Shown here piece by piece: positions 44,412 through 57,746 of a DNA stretch of 64,000 nt; positions within the stretch are counted from its first letter, which is position 1; each line of letters starts with the position of its first letter. The stretch is taken from NCBI GenBank assembly GCA_029582265.1, contig CM055821.1, forward strand, positions 44,955,694 through 45,019,693, written 5' to 3'. The notes beneath the pieces are model-generated. The model ran no database searches. It saw only the letters and a program-made list of their open reading frames with translations, and was not told where the DNA came from. Both the position numbers and the translations under genes were made by a program. The stretch is from Zoroaster sp. YZ-2022. Taxonomy: Eukaryota; Echinodermata; Asteroidea; Forcipulatida; Zoroasteridae.

Positions 44412-47003
44412 TAGGCTTGGGCGATATCGATTTTTTTCATCCACGATATATCGTCAAACATATATTGCGATATTCGATAATATCGCGATTATTTTTGTTT
44501 TTCACGCATGAGTGCTTTAGAGTCGGTAATGACAGGGATGTATCCATCTACAAGCGTCACAATAAATTGCCAGTGCTTACCTGAGAGACACGTGCAATTG
44601 CGCCGTTCACGAGTGCAACATATGGGGCGGGTTTTCGCTACCCTAACCAGAAACAAAACGGCACAGCTACGCGAAAATACCAACGTAACCAGAAAATTGT
44701 TTTCAGTTTGTGACATGTTCAATCATCAATGTTTCTCAAAATAGAACTTACTCGTGAGTGCTAGTAACTTGAAAGATATACTGGTATACGAACAATCATT
44801 TAATCATGTTTTAACACTTTTTACAATGCGCCATCTTGAAACTAAGCGTAACCGATCACAAAGTTCGGTTTATGTTACGTTTGGTCAGAACAATGACGTC
44901 ATCGCAGCACAACCGAACTTGCGAAAATGCTTAACCAATGACCAAAGCCCAAACATGTTTCTGGTTAGTCGCAAAAATGCACCATCGCTATTGGCAAATC
45001 GTTTGCATAATAATTATGTGGGACGGTTACTGCGTCGTGCATCCCAATCAAATCATCAGCCCGAGTTCACGTGATTCGCGTTCCATGTGACTGGGTCATA
45101 GTATAAACACGTGACTAGGTTTATTCCTGCATATAGTACCGTGGAGAATAAAACCATGTGAACGTCATTTGCACTTCAGAAAATGTGGATTTTAGTCACA
45201 CTATTTTAAATGAACGTCACATGGTTTATCAAGAGTACGTATATGTGTTTTGTCTGGACAAGAGTCCCAGTATGGTATAATAGAATAGTGTCCTAATCCC
45301 TCAACTTTGATCGAGCCGCTGCCGATCCATGCTTTGATTTAATTCATGACTTATGTAGATTTTTAAGGTTACGCCCATATTCTGCATATGTATGATATAA
45401 TGTACTCGCCTGTGGTGCGCCAGTCAGAGTCACAGACCACCATGGATAGAGAGTGAGACGTAAACATTGTCTACACATTGTTGGATCAAATACACCACTT
45501 AATCCCCAACACTTAATCAGTCTGAATAGATTTCTTTGAGTGGCGGTGGGTTATTAAACAACACTCTGTCTATCAGGCGGCTCCTTTGTGATCTGACAGT
45601 CGGTTTACTACAGAAGTATTTCGATTTTGTTTCTCACGAAAGCAGAAAAGACTTCCCAAAGTTTTTTTTCTATGTAATTTCTGACCCAACTGATAATTGG
45701 GGATTTTGTTTAATCGCGATATATTTTTTTTTCTTCAAGATAATTTTTTTTCATCGCGATATATTTTTTCATCGCGATCTGCCGATATCTCGATGATTTA
45801 AAAAGTTCTCGATATCATAATCGAGTAAAAAAAAATATCGCGATATTCGATATTATCGTGTCATCGCCCAAGCCTAGTAATGACAGGGATGTACCCATCT
45901 ACAACTACAAGCGTCACAATAAATTGCCAGCGCTTACCTGAGAGACACGTGCAACATATATATGGGGCGGGTTTTCGATACCATAACAAGAAACAAAACG
46001 ACACAGCTTCGCGAAAATGCGAATGTAACAAGACAATTGTTTTCAGTTTGTGACATGTTCAATCATCAACGTTTCTCAAAATAGAACTTACTCGTGAGTG
46101 CTAGTAACTTGAAAGATATAATGGTATACGAACAATCATTTAATCATGTTTTAACACTTTTTACAATCCGCCATCTTGAAACTGAGCGTAACCGATCACA
46201 ATGTTCGGTTTATGTTTGGTCAGAACCATGATGTCATCGCAGTACAACCAAACTTGCGAAACTGCTTAACCAATGACCAAAGCCCAAACATGTATCTGGT
46301 TACGGTCGCAAAAGTGCACCCATAGCCATTGGCAAATCGTTTGCATAATAATTATGTGGGACGGTTACTGCGTCGTGCATCCCAATCAAATCATCAGCCC
46401 GTGATTCGTGTTCCATGCTTAGATTTAATTCATGACTAGATTTTTAAGGTAACGCCCATATTCTGCATATATTTAAATATGTATAATTATAATATACTCG
46501 ACTGTGGTGCGCCAGCCAGAGTCACAGCACAGACAACCATGGATAGACAACCATGGATAGACAGTGAGACATAAACATTGTCAACACATTGTTGGATCAA
46601 ATACCCCATTCAATCCCCAACACTTAATCAGTCTGAATAGATTTCTTTGAGTGGCAGTGGATTATTAAACAACACCCCGTCAGGCGGCTCATTTGTGATA
46701 TGACAGTCGGTTTACTACAGACGTAGTTCCATTATATTTCTCACGAAAGCTGAAAAGACTTTCCTAAGTTTTTTCCCATGGAATTTCTGACCCAACTGAC
46801 AATCGAGGATTTTGTTTAATCGCGATATATTTTTTTCTTCACGATAATTTTTTTTTCATCGCAATATTTTTTTTTTCATTGCGATATATTTTTTTTCATC
46901 GCGATCTGCCGATATCTCAATGATTTAAAAAGTTCTCGATATCATAATCGAGTAAAAAAAAATATCGCGATATTCGATATTATCGTGCCATCGCCCAAGC
47001 CTA
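44412..47003. mobile_element. Nested hAT-like element with internal tandem duplication
   Basis: Ends TAGGCTTGGGCGAT and ATCGCCCAAGCCTA; perfect 8-bp target duplication TCAGAGAC at 44404-44411 and 47004-47011. Bases 44526-45877 are repeated, with divergence and a deletion, at 45886-47003. The first copy alone carries an 80-bp palindrome (45148-45227). No recognisable transposase. Confidence 0.88.
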
Positions 47004-47112
47004 TCAGAGACTGAAGTGAACATGTTGAGTGTGTTGAAACTTTTTAATCCAAGGTTCATCAGAGACTGGCTCCATACATTCATCTAATTAGCATAGGCAT
47101 ACCAAATTTACT

Positions 47113-47171
47113 TTACTACAGGGGGCATCCCAGGAGGAAGCTTAGCATCTTGGGATGCCCCTGTAGTACAA
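47113..47171. repeat. Short perfect-stem hairpin
   Basis: ACTACAGGGGGCATCCCA and TGGGATGCCCCTGTAGT pair with one bulged G around an 18-base loop. It lies in the right arm of the 5-kb hAT-like element. Confidence 0.6.
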
Positions 47172-47648
47172 GTTACCACTTAAATTGACCAATTACCATT
47201 TAACCAAGATTTGATTAAATGGAAAAGAAGAGTTGAAACAGAAATAATAAAACAATAAAACATTTATTTTAACAACGGAACTAAAATTACCAGTGTGTCT
47301 TCTTGTGATTCTAGTCTACTGTTCACTATACTACAATAAAGATAGTTTTTCATGGAATTGATTTAGTTGAGATTGTTTTTTTCTCATTTTGTCTTATTCT
47401 TGCCTCAGTCTGGAAAGTGTACTTCAGACTCTTCATTTTTTCTGTTTTCCATGGGTTGGAAATAACCCTCCAAATGCCTCTTGAGGGCCTCAAACATGCA
47501 CCTCAGAGAGTACAATTTTCAAATTTTTCCGGGGGAGGGCCGCCAGACCACGCCTTTCCCGGAACGCCTCGAGCCTTCGGCGCAGCACCCTCCTACTTTC
47601 TTTCTTGTACCCTCCTACTCCTCTAAACTTTGAGAGCCCTGGGTTAAT

Positions 47649-48590
47649 GCCTTTTATTGTTGAATGCAGAAAGATAATAAACCAACCCCAACTGATATTG
47701 TCACAACAAAGTTTGTGTCCGCCCTATTATTTTGTTGACCCACAAAAGTGGGGAATGCAACAATATTGTTTCAGGATGCTTGGTATCTTTGACAACTTCA
47801 TATCAAGATAGCTTTTAGACATTATTGGATCCAGGGAGCAGGGGGAAAGCGGGCATGTGACCCCTTTTTTATTGCCATTGATTTCAATTGTCCTTATGTT
47901 TTTTTTTGTATTCCCCCTGTTTTGGCATTTTGTTAATATGTGATACCAGCAAGATCATTCACCGAGTATGTACAAATTAATTTATCATCTCCCAAAATAT
48001 TGTTTCCAAATGTCACTTTTCAACATAGTCCTCTTTCAAATTTTTACATAAATAATATTTCTTGTCACAAGTGTCATATAAAACAGATATTGTAATATTG
48101 CTACTTAACTGAACAAACTGAACAAAATGAAAACTGAACAAAATGAAAACCGAACAAAATGAAAACTGAACAGATTAAAGCCCTTGTGTTGTGTCTGTAA
48201 CACTTGTTAAACAAAGTACGTTACTAAACAAAGTATGTGTAACTGTTAATTAATTAATTTCCACTTACCAAAATGCCCATTGGTTTTGTATACACATGGT
48301 GATACCATTTGAACAGTGTTGGTAGCAAGCTTTACTACCATTCAAATCCATTCAAATGCATAGAGGGTCCATTGATTCACCACTTAGAAGTATCCAAACA
48401 AGGTTTTGTATCAGCTGTCATTTGGAAAGATCCAAACAAGATTTTGTATTAGCTGACCTACCATTCAAAACCATTTGGGGGAATCAATGCTGTACAGTTA
48501 TTTCACCATTCAAAACCACAAAAGCGAATGGTTTCAAATGGTGGATCAACTTGTATGAAAAAGGTACCAGAAGTAGGAGGGTTAATGTGG
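47649..48590. other. No gene recognised
   Basis: AT-rich. Bases 48040-48260 resemble parts of 51500-52440 and 52920-52990 (TATTTCTTGTCACAAGTGT, CTAAACAAAGTATGTG), so it is a dispersed repeat. Confidence 0.5.
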
Positions 48591-48592
48591 CA

Positions 48593-49052
48593 ATATGGAA
48601 GGGTAGAATGTCATATCCGACTGCCACTTTTTCTCATTAAATATTAACCAATAATGTAATCGTACCTTCCTAGTATGGTAGAGAACATGTGGATGATGGA
48701 CATATATTTCAAATTATTCCAGGATATTTATTTCATGAAAAATCAGGCATTTTTGGTATACGATGACTTCCTCAGTCATGTCAGTCTGATCTTGTCAACT
48801 CCCCGTTAGTGACCAACACGGTCATTGTACATGCGCAGTGGCAACTATAATAGGATCCTCCTATTTTCTGAAGGGGGGGGAGATCTTTTTTAGAAGGGAA
48901 ATCAAGTCCAAAAAGTGGATTTTAAAGATAGTATTCACTTTCTGTACCCCCAAAAATCGATGGAATCATTTTTTAACTGATTAGTGGTTGCAAAAAAAAT
49001 TCAAAAAAACCCTTAAAAAGTGGCAGTCGGGTACGACATTCTTTCCATATGG
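48593..49052. mobile_element. MITE, GGAAAGAATGTCRTATCCGAC family, copy 1
   Basis: Inverted ends AGAATGTCATATCCGACTGC and GCAGTCGGGTACGACATTCT. The interior (ATTCCAGGATATTTATTTCA) is shared, inverted, with 52444-52911. Confidence 0.8.
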
Positions 49053-49426
49053 AATATAAAAAAAAACCTTGGAGTAGGGTTTTCAGTTGAAAAATAATTC
49101 CTAAACCAATATGCTCAATATTTATATCAAATTAAAGGTCTTGATGAAAGAAATACAATGGGTTTTAAATCAAGAAAATCAGATGAGTAGTTTTTGAGGA
49201 ATCCTGTTTTATTTAATCAAATATACAGCATTCGATGAAGCGCGACTGTCCATACACTGTGTACATCCCTAGAATGGCACCAAAACCGACATAATTTGAT
49301 GGACTATAGTCACTTAAATCAGTGTAACTTCTGCCACAGTTTAAATATTTACATGAAATTTTCCACATAAGGGTAAAGTGGTATGGTCATCATGAAAATG
49401 TATCAATTATCTTAATTTATTTGATG

Positions 49427-50320
49427 GTTGCCATGGAAACAAGCACATTTTATCGTTAGTAACAGATGTAGTTTATATCTCCACAACATTTTGAAAATAT
49501 GATATATGAAAAAACTAGTTACTGGCAGTGATGTAGTTTAACAGTTGATAAATATGTACATGTACCATCACTTTTATAAGGGTATGGTAACATTCAATTT
49601 TTCATTTGAACAAAAAAGGCAGAATTTCTTTTCACTAAATTTGGGTTTGATTAATTTAAATGAAATTAATACTTATGAATGTGTTCAATGTACATGATTA
49701 TAACCATTATTTAATGATCATTAATTACAATCAGTTACTTTTATGTTGCTATGGAAACTAATAAATGCACATGTACAGAGTACTTATCTGTCAGAAAAGA
49801 CTGTATATTTATTTTTAAAAACGGTTAACCTACATGTACTTTTAATCAATAAAGGCATTGCATTATTACATGTATATGGAGAAGTAACTTGTCTTCATAT
49901 TCATAAAAAAAATTATATATACAATTTACATTATATACAAATACATATTTGCACGGTATTACTGTTGCTATGGAAAAGTACAAATGCTTGTCAGAAACTA
50001 AATGAAATTTTGTGTACACAAAATACCAAAGGTTGATGAAATTCAAAAATTATAAATAGCATCAACAATTTTTATGTACCCATCCTGTATGTATTTGTCA
50101 TTAAAAATGTATTTGTCATTAAAAACAATTCTTTATTGTATTGTTGCCATAGATACGCTTAGATGCAAGTACTGTATCTCTGTTACTAAGACAATTTTGG
50201 ATTCAAATTAAAGTGAATGATGAAAATGTTCTTATTAATAACATGGCATAAATAAAACCAGTCAGCATTTGACAATTCAAATAATAAAAAAGCAGTGTGT
50301 CTCAATGTTGTCATGGAAAC
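49427..50320 (+). promoter_or_regulatory. Cluster of five X-box (RFX-type) motifs
   Basis: GTTGCCATGGAAAC (49427), GTTGCTATGGAAAC (49745), GTTGCTATGGAAAA (49964), GTTGCCATAGATAC (50143) and GTTGTCATGGAAAC (50307), all on the plus strand. The first matches the RFX X-box consensus. They may be enhancer sites or remnants of diverged tandem repeats. Confidence 0.45.
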
Positions 50321-50324
50321 ATCT

Positions 50325-52440
50325 ATCTAGTAGGAAACAGTTATTTTCCACATCCTGAGACGGGTAAAAAAAAATACAACATGTTGATAAGTTTCTTTTG
50401 AATATGTTTTTTTTTTTACGATTGGTAGGTATGCCCCTCCAGGGATACGAAAAACATACCTTTAGTAACCTTTAGTATCGCCCAAAAATTGAGTCTTGCA
50501 TGATTGGTAGACTGTACCATTATTTGATACGGGGGTTATCTATTTCTATTTAATAATAAAACGTTATGAACTGGACATTTCTTCACAATGTAACCATGAT
50601 ATCCATATTAATATAGTCAATATATTGTGTTACATGAATGATTTGTTATAAAAAAAAAACCAAAATGCGTTGCTACAACCACATTAGAACGACCGGAGCC
50701 TCGCCGTCATTCACGGGCAAGTGCCCCCCGTTGATTCAGCCTACACACACGCACAGCGTTCGTGCTTGTTTCACTCAAAAGAGCTTTGGAAAGGGTGTAA
50801 AAAATACACTCTCTGCTCAAAACTACACACAATTACGGCTCAAAACTTTCACATATGATAGAAAAGAGGTGTAAAATTCATTCAATCACTACTCCTACCT
50901 TTCAACTTGAAGATTTCACCTCAAAAAACGGTGTTTAATTTTTATCTCTTCGTAATTTCGGTTCTAGAGTAGTTATGGAGATTGAGCAAGCATGGGTATG
51001 TAAAGGAGCCCTTTGACTCAATAGGGAAACCCGTTTTCATGTCAATCACAATGTACTCGGGCGCGGAGACAGCTCCGAAGTGGATGCCTTCAGCAGAGCG
51101 TGCCAGATTTTACGGGCAGAATGCACGCGATCTCGGAACACTTCGCGAAAGGCTGGGCGGGCGAGAGTGGTTCATTCATAAAAACGTAGGCTTTCGCACG
51201 TAGTTCAGATTGCTATTTTATGTACATTGTTGGATAGCTGAAACTATAAGCTTTCCAATGAGCTATTAGTATTACAAGTAAGATTTCGACGGGTAAAAGT
51301 AGTAGAATTTTTGAGATTAAAATGTTGATGTTTTTGTTGCGGGCGATGCGCTGTGCGTGTGGAGTGCTTCGGTCAAGCACGTACAAACTGAAAACCCTAC
51401 TTGGAGTTTTGAGATGGACAATAAGTTATTTTTACTTAACTGTTAACGTTAACATTAGACAAGGAAAAACATCATTGTTACATGGAATATGGAGGAAAAT
51501 TTTTACTTAAATATTATTTCTTGTCACAAGTGTTGAATAAAACAAATAATGCTACAATGTACTTAACTAGGCAGTTTCATGACAATTTGAAGTTGCTTCA
51601 ATTCTTTTAAATGTCATATTACTGGATAGAGCAAAAAATTAGAAAGAAAATGAGGGGTCAATGGTCATGATAGGTTAACCCTGTGCAAAGTTACGATTTT
51701 TTGTTGATTTAAATATTTGGTCATTTTGGAGGCCAGTTTCATTTGAAAAGTTGTGACCGCATTTGCCTGCAACGTATCCTTGTAGTACTAACAAAGTGTC
51801 TATATAGCATGTACCTTTTAAACAAAAATCTCATTGAATACCAAAATCCACCCGTGACACCCGATTAAGCGTCGTGACACCCGATTCACCGAGTCAAATC
51901 GCCGATAGAGGTGAATTTTTTTAAATTTGCTGTCGGATCATTTTCCGCGAGTTGCACTGTTTTTCCACCAACGTTACAGTTGGCACCACGATACGGTGTA
52001 TCCTTTTTTCGTGGTTTCAAGTTTCATGAAGACCATCCAATACCTCTAAATTGATGATGAATTTCCGTCATGCACAATGATGAAAAACGGGTCGTAAACA
52101 CGGCGATATTTCTAACGTCCGAGTTCGGATATTTTGCATTGAAACGAAGCAAAATTTATGAATGAATCTAAGATGGCGTCTACAGATTAACGCTTAATCC
52201 GCACAGCGACAACGCGAGCTGCGACGACATATAAACAGCTAGCCAGGGGGAACGTTTTCGCGCGAACCCGGATGTGAGTGAGTCGGTCACAATCGCGATG
52301 TCTAAAGTGAGCTTTTGAAGTGCGCCGCCAGCGGCGGCTTGCGTGAATCTGCCTAACTTAACCAATTTTAAGGGAAACTGCACAAAACAAAAACTGAACA
52401 GATTAATTTGTGTTGTGTCTGTGACACTTAACGTTAACGT
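50325..52440. other. No gene recognised; GC-richer patch near 52160-52360
   Basis: Mostly AT-rich with small anonymous ORFs. The patch around AAGATGGCGTCTAC (52169) is richer in CpG and could be a promoter, but no exon is identified. Confidence 0.4.
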
Positions 52441-52443
52441 TTA

Positions 52444-52911
52444 TGGAAAGAATGTCTTATCCGGCCGCCACTTTTTAAGGGCTTTTTTGGATTTCTTTTG
52501 CAACCACTAACCAGTTAAAAAATCATTCTATCGATTTTTGGTGGTACAGAAAGCGAAAACTATCTTTAAAATCCACTTTTATGATGGTTTTCGGACTTGA
52601 TTTCCCTTCTAAAAAAATCCTCCCCTTCAGAAAATAGAAGGATCCTATTAATAGTTGCCACTACGCATGTACAAATTACAATGACTGTGTTGGTCACTAA
52701 TTGTGGAGTTTACACGATCAGACTGACATGACTGAGGAAGTCATCGTATACCAAAAATGCCTGATTTTTCATGAAATAAATATCCTGGAATAATTTGAAG
52801 TATATGTCCATCATCATCCATATGTTCTCCACCTTACCAGGTAGGTAAGATTAAATTATTGGTTATATTTAATGAAAAAATAGTGGCGGCCAGATCCCAA
52901 CATTCTACCCA
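52444..52911. mobile_element. MITE, GGAAAGAATGTC family, copy 2 (inverted)
   Basis: Ends GGAAAGAATGTCTTATCCGG and GGCCAGATCCCAACATTCT. It shares the interior of 48593-49052 in reverse orientation. Confidence 0.8.
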
Positions 52912-52919
52912 CGTTTATT

Positions 52920-54410
52920 ACTAAACAAAGTATGTGAAAAGTTATATGTTAATTAATCATTAAATTAATGTGACAATGGAATTTTTAAAATGGGCGTAGG
53001 CCTAGGCCTAGGCCTCTTGCCTTGCCCTTGGCTTGTTGGAGTTTGACTTTGAGTTGGACAATAAATTATTTTTGCCTAGACTAGAACTATGTTTGGGAAA
53101 ACATTATTACATGGAATATGGAGGACAGTGAAGACCCTAACTCCCAATGTTCCACGATGGAAAAAAAATCCCAAATTTGCAACGTAAGAATATAACGTTA
53201 AACTTACCGCATTCACGTATGGCCGGCTGGCAAACGGCAGTACACAGCCTAGCGGCACCCTTTACCGTCGACGAAATTATTTTGCCTAATGTCTTAATCC
53301 GAACGTTACGTGCATACAGGAGACGGCGTGATAGTCTTATATGTACAAAGGATATGACTGCATAAATTGCAGTCAATTTCTAGTATCAACCATGAATTTT
53401 GCGCCCTTATAGAAGTACACGATTGACTGGAACAAATGACAAAAAATAATATTGCTCACGAAAGAATTTACAGTAGAAGCTCCCAAAGTGAAAGAATAAC
53501 AAAGATGGCGATCCTGATTTTGCTATAATGATACCGATTTCCCAATATCGTAACCGAAAACAATACTACTTGCCAGAATCGATCTCGATGTTGTTTTATA
53601 AATTCATTGTCATTAAAACATGAAAGAGAAAACACAAAAAATATCACGGGAACTTTTGGCTCCAAGTGCTTTCTGTAAGTAGACATTGTGGATTTTTATT
53701 TTTTAAATAATAATAAATAAAAAAACTATCGGGGGCATTAATGACCAAGTTTCTCAAAATAGAGACCACCAGCCACCATTTGACATTTGTTAATTGAAGT
53801 TACTAACTAACTATTCTTTAATGTCCATGTACTTCTTAATATCTACAATAAATTAAATAGCTGCTTTACATAAGTTATAATAACATCATGTTACTGATTT
53901 AAGTAAAATATTTACTCATTAGAAAAAATCTAGTACACTTTTTATGTAGACTTTTATGGAATCGACGGATTTAATCGATTCTATAGAAATACATAGAAAA
54001 ATTGATTCTGAGTTGGAATCGAAAGTACACGATAAATGTATGAATGAGGGCGCACTTGCAAATTTACAGTTGGTTGAGCCCATAGAGTTATAACTCTAAT
54101 GGTTGAGCCTATGGCTGTTCCCAGGACGAATTTTGGGAATTTTTGGGAAATATTATCATTTATCTAAACAGTAATTACCCAAGTTCGTTCTGGGGGGAAA
54201 TACGCGAGCGGCACGCGTAATGTTTTTTCTTAATAGGACGAATGTGGGTAATTTCAGCAAATTTAAATTTGTTGGAGTAGAAATGTTCAAATATTATAGG
54301 CCATATCTATATTATTTTGTTCTAGCCTAAGTACATCCACGGTCGTACTGGGGAAACACAGATCGGCTGTCTATAGACAGATCCGGCTTGTCGATCCAAC
54401 AGCACATATT
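52920..54410. other. No gene recognised
   Basis: 53036-53128 resembles 51401-51490 (TTACATGGAATATGGAGGA), another dispersed repeat. The rest is anonymous AT-rich DNA. Confidence 0.5.
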
Positions 54411-54412
54411 GA

Positions 54413-54658
54413 CCTATATAGCAGCGACGTAGCCAGGACTTTTTCAGTGGGGGGGGGGGGTGGGGGGGGGCACAGGGGGAAGTGCTTTTCAGTGGGCCGG
54501 GCCCAGGGGGTATGGGTTTTTCCCTTTTCTTTTTCTTTCCTTTTTTGGGGGCACTATCGGGATTTTTCGTGGGAGGCACCTGGGGGGGCACTGGAAATTT
54601 GTGGGGGGGCACGTTCCCCAGCCCCCCCCCCCCCCGTGGCTACGCCGCAGCTATATAG
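54413..54658. repeat. MITE with poly-G interior, GACGTAGCCA ends
   Basis: CTATATAGCAGCGACGTAGC at the left and GGCTACGCCGCAGCTATATA at the right are inverted repeats. The interior holds G runs of 7-13 and a C14 run near 54620-54635. Confidence 0.75.
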
Positions 54659-55190
54659 GGTCACGCCTTTTATATTGAACTGTTGCTATAGGGCAAGCGC
54701 TTTGCCATGTCCATTCCGCATTGCTAAAGATCGGACGGACGAGGCTTAGAGTCAAATGCGAGTCTTTTGTTCTTTGTTCATTGATCAAAATTGATAAAAA
54801 TTGCCTAATGATAAGGCCTAAAAACATGTCAATGCAGTACACAGGCAGGTCAGGGATCATGCGTAAAAGGACATCATAGCATGGGTTCATGTGTGTTTTT
54901 AAAGGTCTTGTATTAAATCAAAAAGGAACAAGGGCTCAGCAAACAAGACTTTCATTGTCAACTAATTCTAACTAATGAAAATGTTGAAACTGAATTTTGT
55001 TTTTAAGTGTTGAATTAACATGTATAAGTTAGATTTAACTTGTATACGTGATTATTCAAAACTTTCTTTGAGTTAAATTCAACTTTATAAAGAAGTGTCA
55101 CTTGCCGAACTAAGGTTGATTCAACGTTTTTAGAGTGGTATTATGGCTCATCGTTATTTAGCGAAACAGCTAGTCATCAACTAACCAACT

Positions 55191-55558
55191 AAGGCAAAAA
55201 AATGGTCTCCAGTGTCAGGTCCCCGCGCGCGTCGCCTCAGACCCGCGCGACGGCATTTTTAATTTTCTTTCTTTATTTTGCTATGAAACAATGTCCAATT
55301 GCATCCAAAATTGCCGTGCTGTGCATTAAACGACTTTTTCACATAGGGGTATGAATGTTTGCCCGATTTGTGAGGCTTCTCTTAGCCACCATACTTTGTG
55401 TATGGGAAATTTGGTCCCCGCGTATACAATGTATCACGTATTTGCCTGTTGGCAAAAAAATAAAATAAAATAAAATAAAATGGCCGAAAAAAAGCGCGTC
55501 ACCGCACTGATTTTGAAGCCGACCGATGACCAGAAACCGGGGACTTTTTTTGGCCTAA
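55191..55558. mobile_element. MITE, GGCCAAAAAA...GTCTC family, best copy
   Basis: AAGGCAAAAAAATGGTCTCC at the left and GGGGACTTTTTTTGGCCT at the right are inverted. Related copies at 25697 and 39899. Confidence 0.75.
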
Positions 55559-57565
55559 AAGTTTTAGTTTGACTGAATCCACTCTAACCGACTGAAACCA
55601 GTTTCTATCGGTAAGAGTAAATTTCAATCTAAAAGTGAGCAGCCACACACGGCAGCCAGGCCGGCTAGCCGAACGGCCACTGCGAGCCCGCCAGCCCGCC
55701 AGCCCGCCTTGTTAAAAGTAAGACGCCCGACCAAGCCAGCACTAGTAAGCAAAATAAGCGGGGAGAAAGATTACACCATGTAAAAATTCTCTTTTAAAGC
55801 GTCTATGAAATAGACCGTTTTAACAGTGCAAACAATAAAGTATTCCTATTGGAGAATATATTTGCCCTTTGTCCATTTTTTTCTGCGTCCGTTTGTACAA
55901 TTTAAAAAAAATACTAAATTTTAAACGCCGCGATCCTCCCATTCCTCCTTATTAACATAAAATCTGTGACGTACACCTGGGAGATGTTAACACTAGCCCG
56001 TGTTTACGTGGCACTCTGTGTCATGCTTTACTATTGAAGTTTCACGAAGTTTTTAATGTCAACAGTCTTTACTTATCCTCTTCACCATGCAAAGCTACAA
56101 GTTTTAGTACATGTTTATTACGTAAGCCGTGTGTACACACGTTGCTAGCAGTTCTTGACTGTTTTATTACCTCGTGGCAACAATGATGGCCAACAATAAT
56201 GGGTTAAAAAGGCATGCTAGCAAACGATGAAACTGGCCTTAGTTTGCTTTGTTCTCTGCCCAGGTGTACGTCACGAATAGCGCCACCTCGCGTCGTGTTA
56301 AATTTGAAACAATCTTTTTTTAAATTAAAATTAAAAAAATCCACTCAAGACACAAAACAAACTTAAAATTGTTTTTTTATTTTCATATCAACTGATAAAA
56401 TAACCATAACAAATAAATTGAGACAAAAACACACTTCATAGCCCTTTAAGTCGTAAATAGTTCGGAAAAGAACCGGTTGGTAACAATTCGATGTTTCGAT
56501 CAGTATTCGCTGATCGTCTTCACAGGAGAAAGAGTTCAAACAAGTAAAGCATGCCTGCAAGCAATCAAGCAGACAAGGGGTCCAACAAGAAACCTTAAAA
56601 TAAATATATCATCTTTATTTAGAGATCTCAGCATGTACGTAATGATGATTCATTCCAATTTTGAGTTTAAAATCAAATATTCAGTATTGCTTTTTTTCTC
56701 AATAAAAAGACTACCATACTTCTAATTCTGGTTCCACCACCACTTTCTAATATTTACATACATGAGCATCGGATTGATAAACTCTCCTGGCCAAACAAAA
56801 AAACATGAGCATCGGATTGATAAACTCTCCTGGCAAAAAACACATTTGTCCACGTTGTTCCTGTGCATGCCTACATAGGCCCTATACACCACTCCCACGT
56901 CACGCCTATTTGGATTTTTCTTACACAATCCTAATCACATTTTAGCACTTTTAACTGCATAGCCTTTTACAAACCAAACTATATCAAAAGGTCTTTCCCA
57001 CAAAACCACTTTTGCAGGCACACTTTTGGTAAAAAGTCTTTAAATGCCGTAATCAAGAGATATGTACGGAAAGTAACCTGTTGTCAGTTTCAGTGTTTTT
57101 TTTTGGTATATCGGCCGAGTGAGAAATTTAAAGGTAATAGTCAAAATGCATTCAGATTATGTTGTATTCATTCTGTACTGTAAGATTTGATTTTTCTTTT
57201 ATTCACGTTCAGTCTCGAAAATTATGTCTGACGAATTAACTCACTGTTTGGCATAGGCTACCCGTGATCTAAAAACCAGGTAAGCTTCTATACATAATAA
57301 TTTGCTCATTTTTGGGGTATCCCTCTAAAGTTTGATTTGACATTACAGAAGAAATGGAAAATTTAAAGACGAGTCATCAGAGACCGAAATTTATCTGATC
57401 AGCTCTCAAAAACACGCGTTGGCGGAAAAGTAAACGGCCCCTTCGCGTAATGTACCATTGGGAAGTTCCTTTCCTGCCCTGAATCCAAACGTGATACCCA
57501 AATCTAAAATGTTTGCTACTTTCCAACCATTTTTTTTGAGGATAGACTACTAAGAGGTGGTACCC
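55559..57565. other. No gene recognised
   Basis: Contains a small GC-rich patch with tandem CCCGCCAG (55680-55705) and a repeat (ACCGGTTGGTAACAATTCGA, 56480) related to 12275-12320. A tandem near-copy of GAGCATCGGATTGATAAACT lies at 56763 and 56806. Confidence 0.45.
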
Positions 57566-57571
57566 TTTATT
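57566..57571 (-). terminator. Polyadenylation signal candidate for dynein light chain
   Basis: TTTATT on plus reads AATAAA on the minus strand, about 175 bases past the stop codon. Confidence 0.5.
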
Positions 57572-57746
57572 TCATTTAACCCCCTCCCCACAAGTTTGCC
57601 GTTGAGTGGCCCCATTTCCTTGTAGATTTGCTTCCGGAGCTTGTTTGTGTGTGGCCTAATAGTCCAAGGTGATCGAGTACTCTGCAGCAATTCAACTTGC
57701 AGCAATGGGTCAATAATCGAGTCCGAAGCACATCTTTTGCAACCAT

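Larger units (their letters stand above)
42669..47640 (+). mobile_element. hAT-like element, about 5 kb, with a nested element
   Basis: The termini AGGGCTCTCAAA (left) and TTTGAGAGCCCT (right) are inverted repeats. The 8-bp flanks GGGTAAAC and GGGTTAAT agree at 6 of 8, and the flanks rejoin to a MITE end. A short ORF at 44211 starts like hAT/TTF-type transposase-related proteins. The second half of any transposase gene is gone; another element sits at 44412-47003. Confidence 0.7.

Noticed and set aside
52300..52320. ATG TCT AAA followed by GTGAGC as a first exon
   Set aside because: Only three codons; no downstream exon or protein could be linked.
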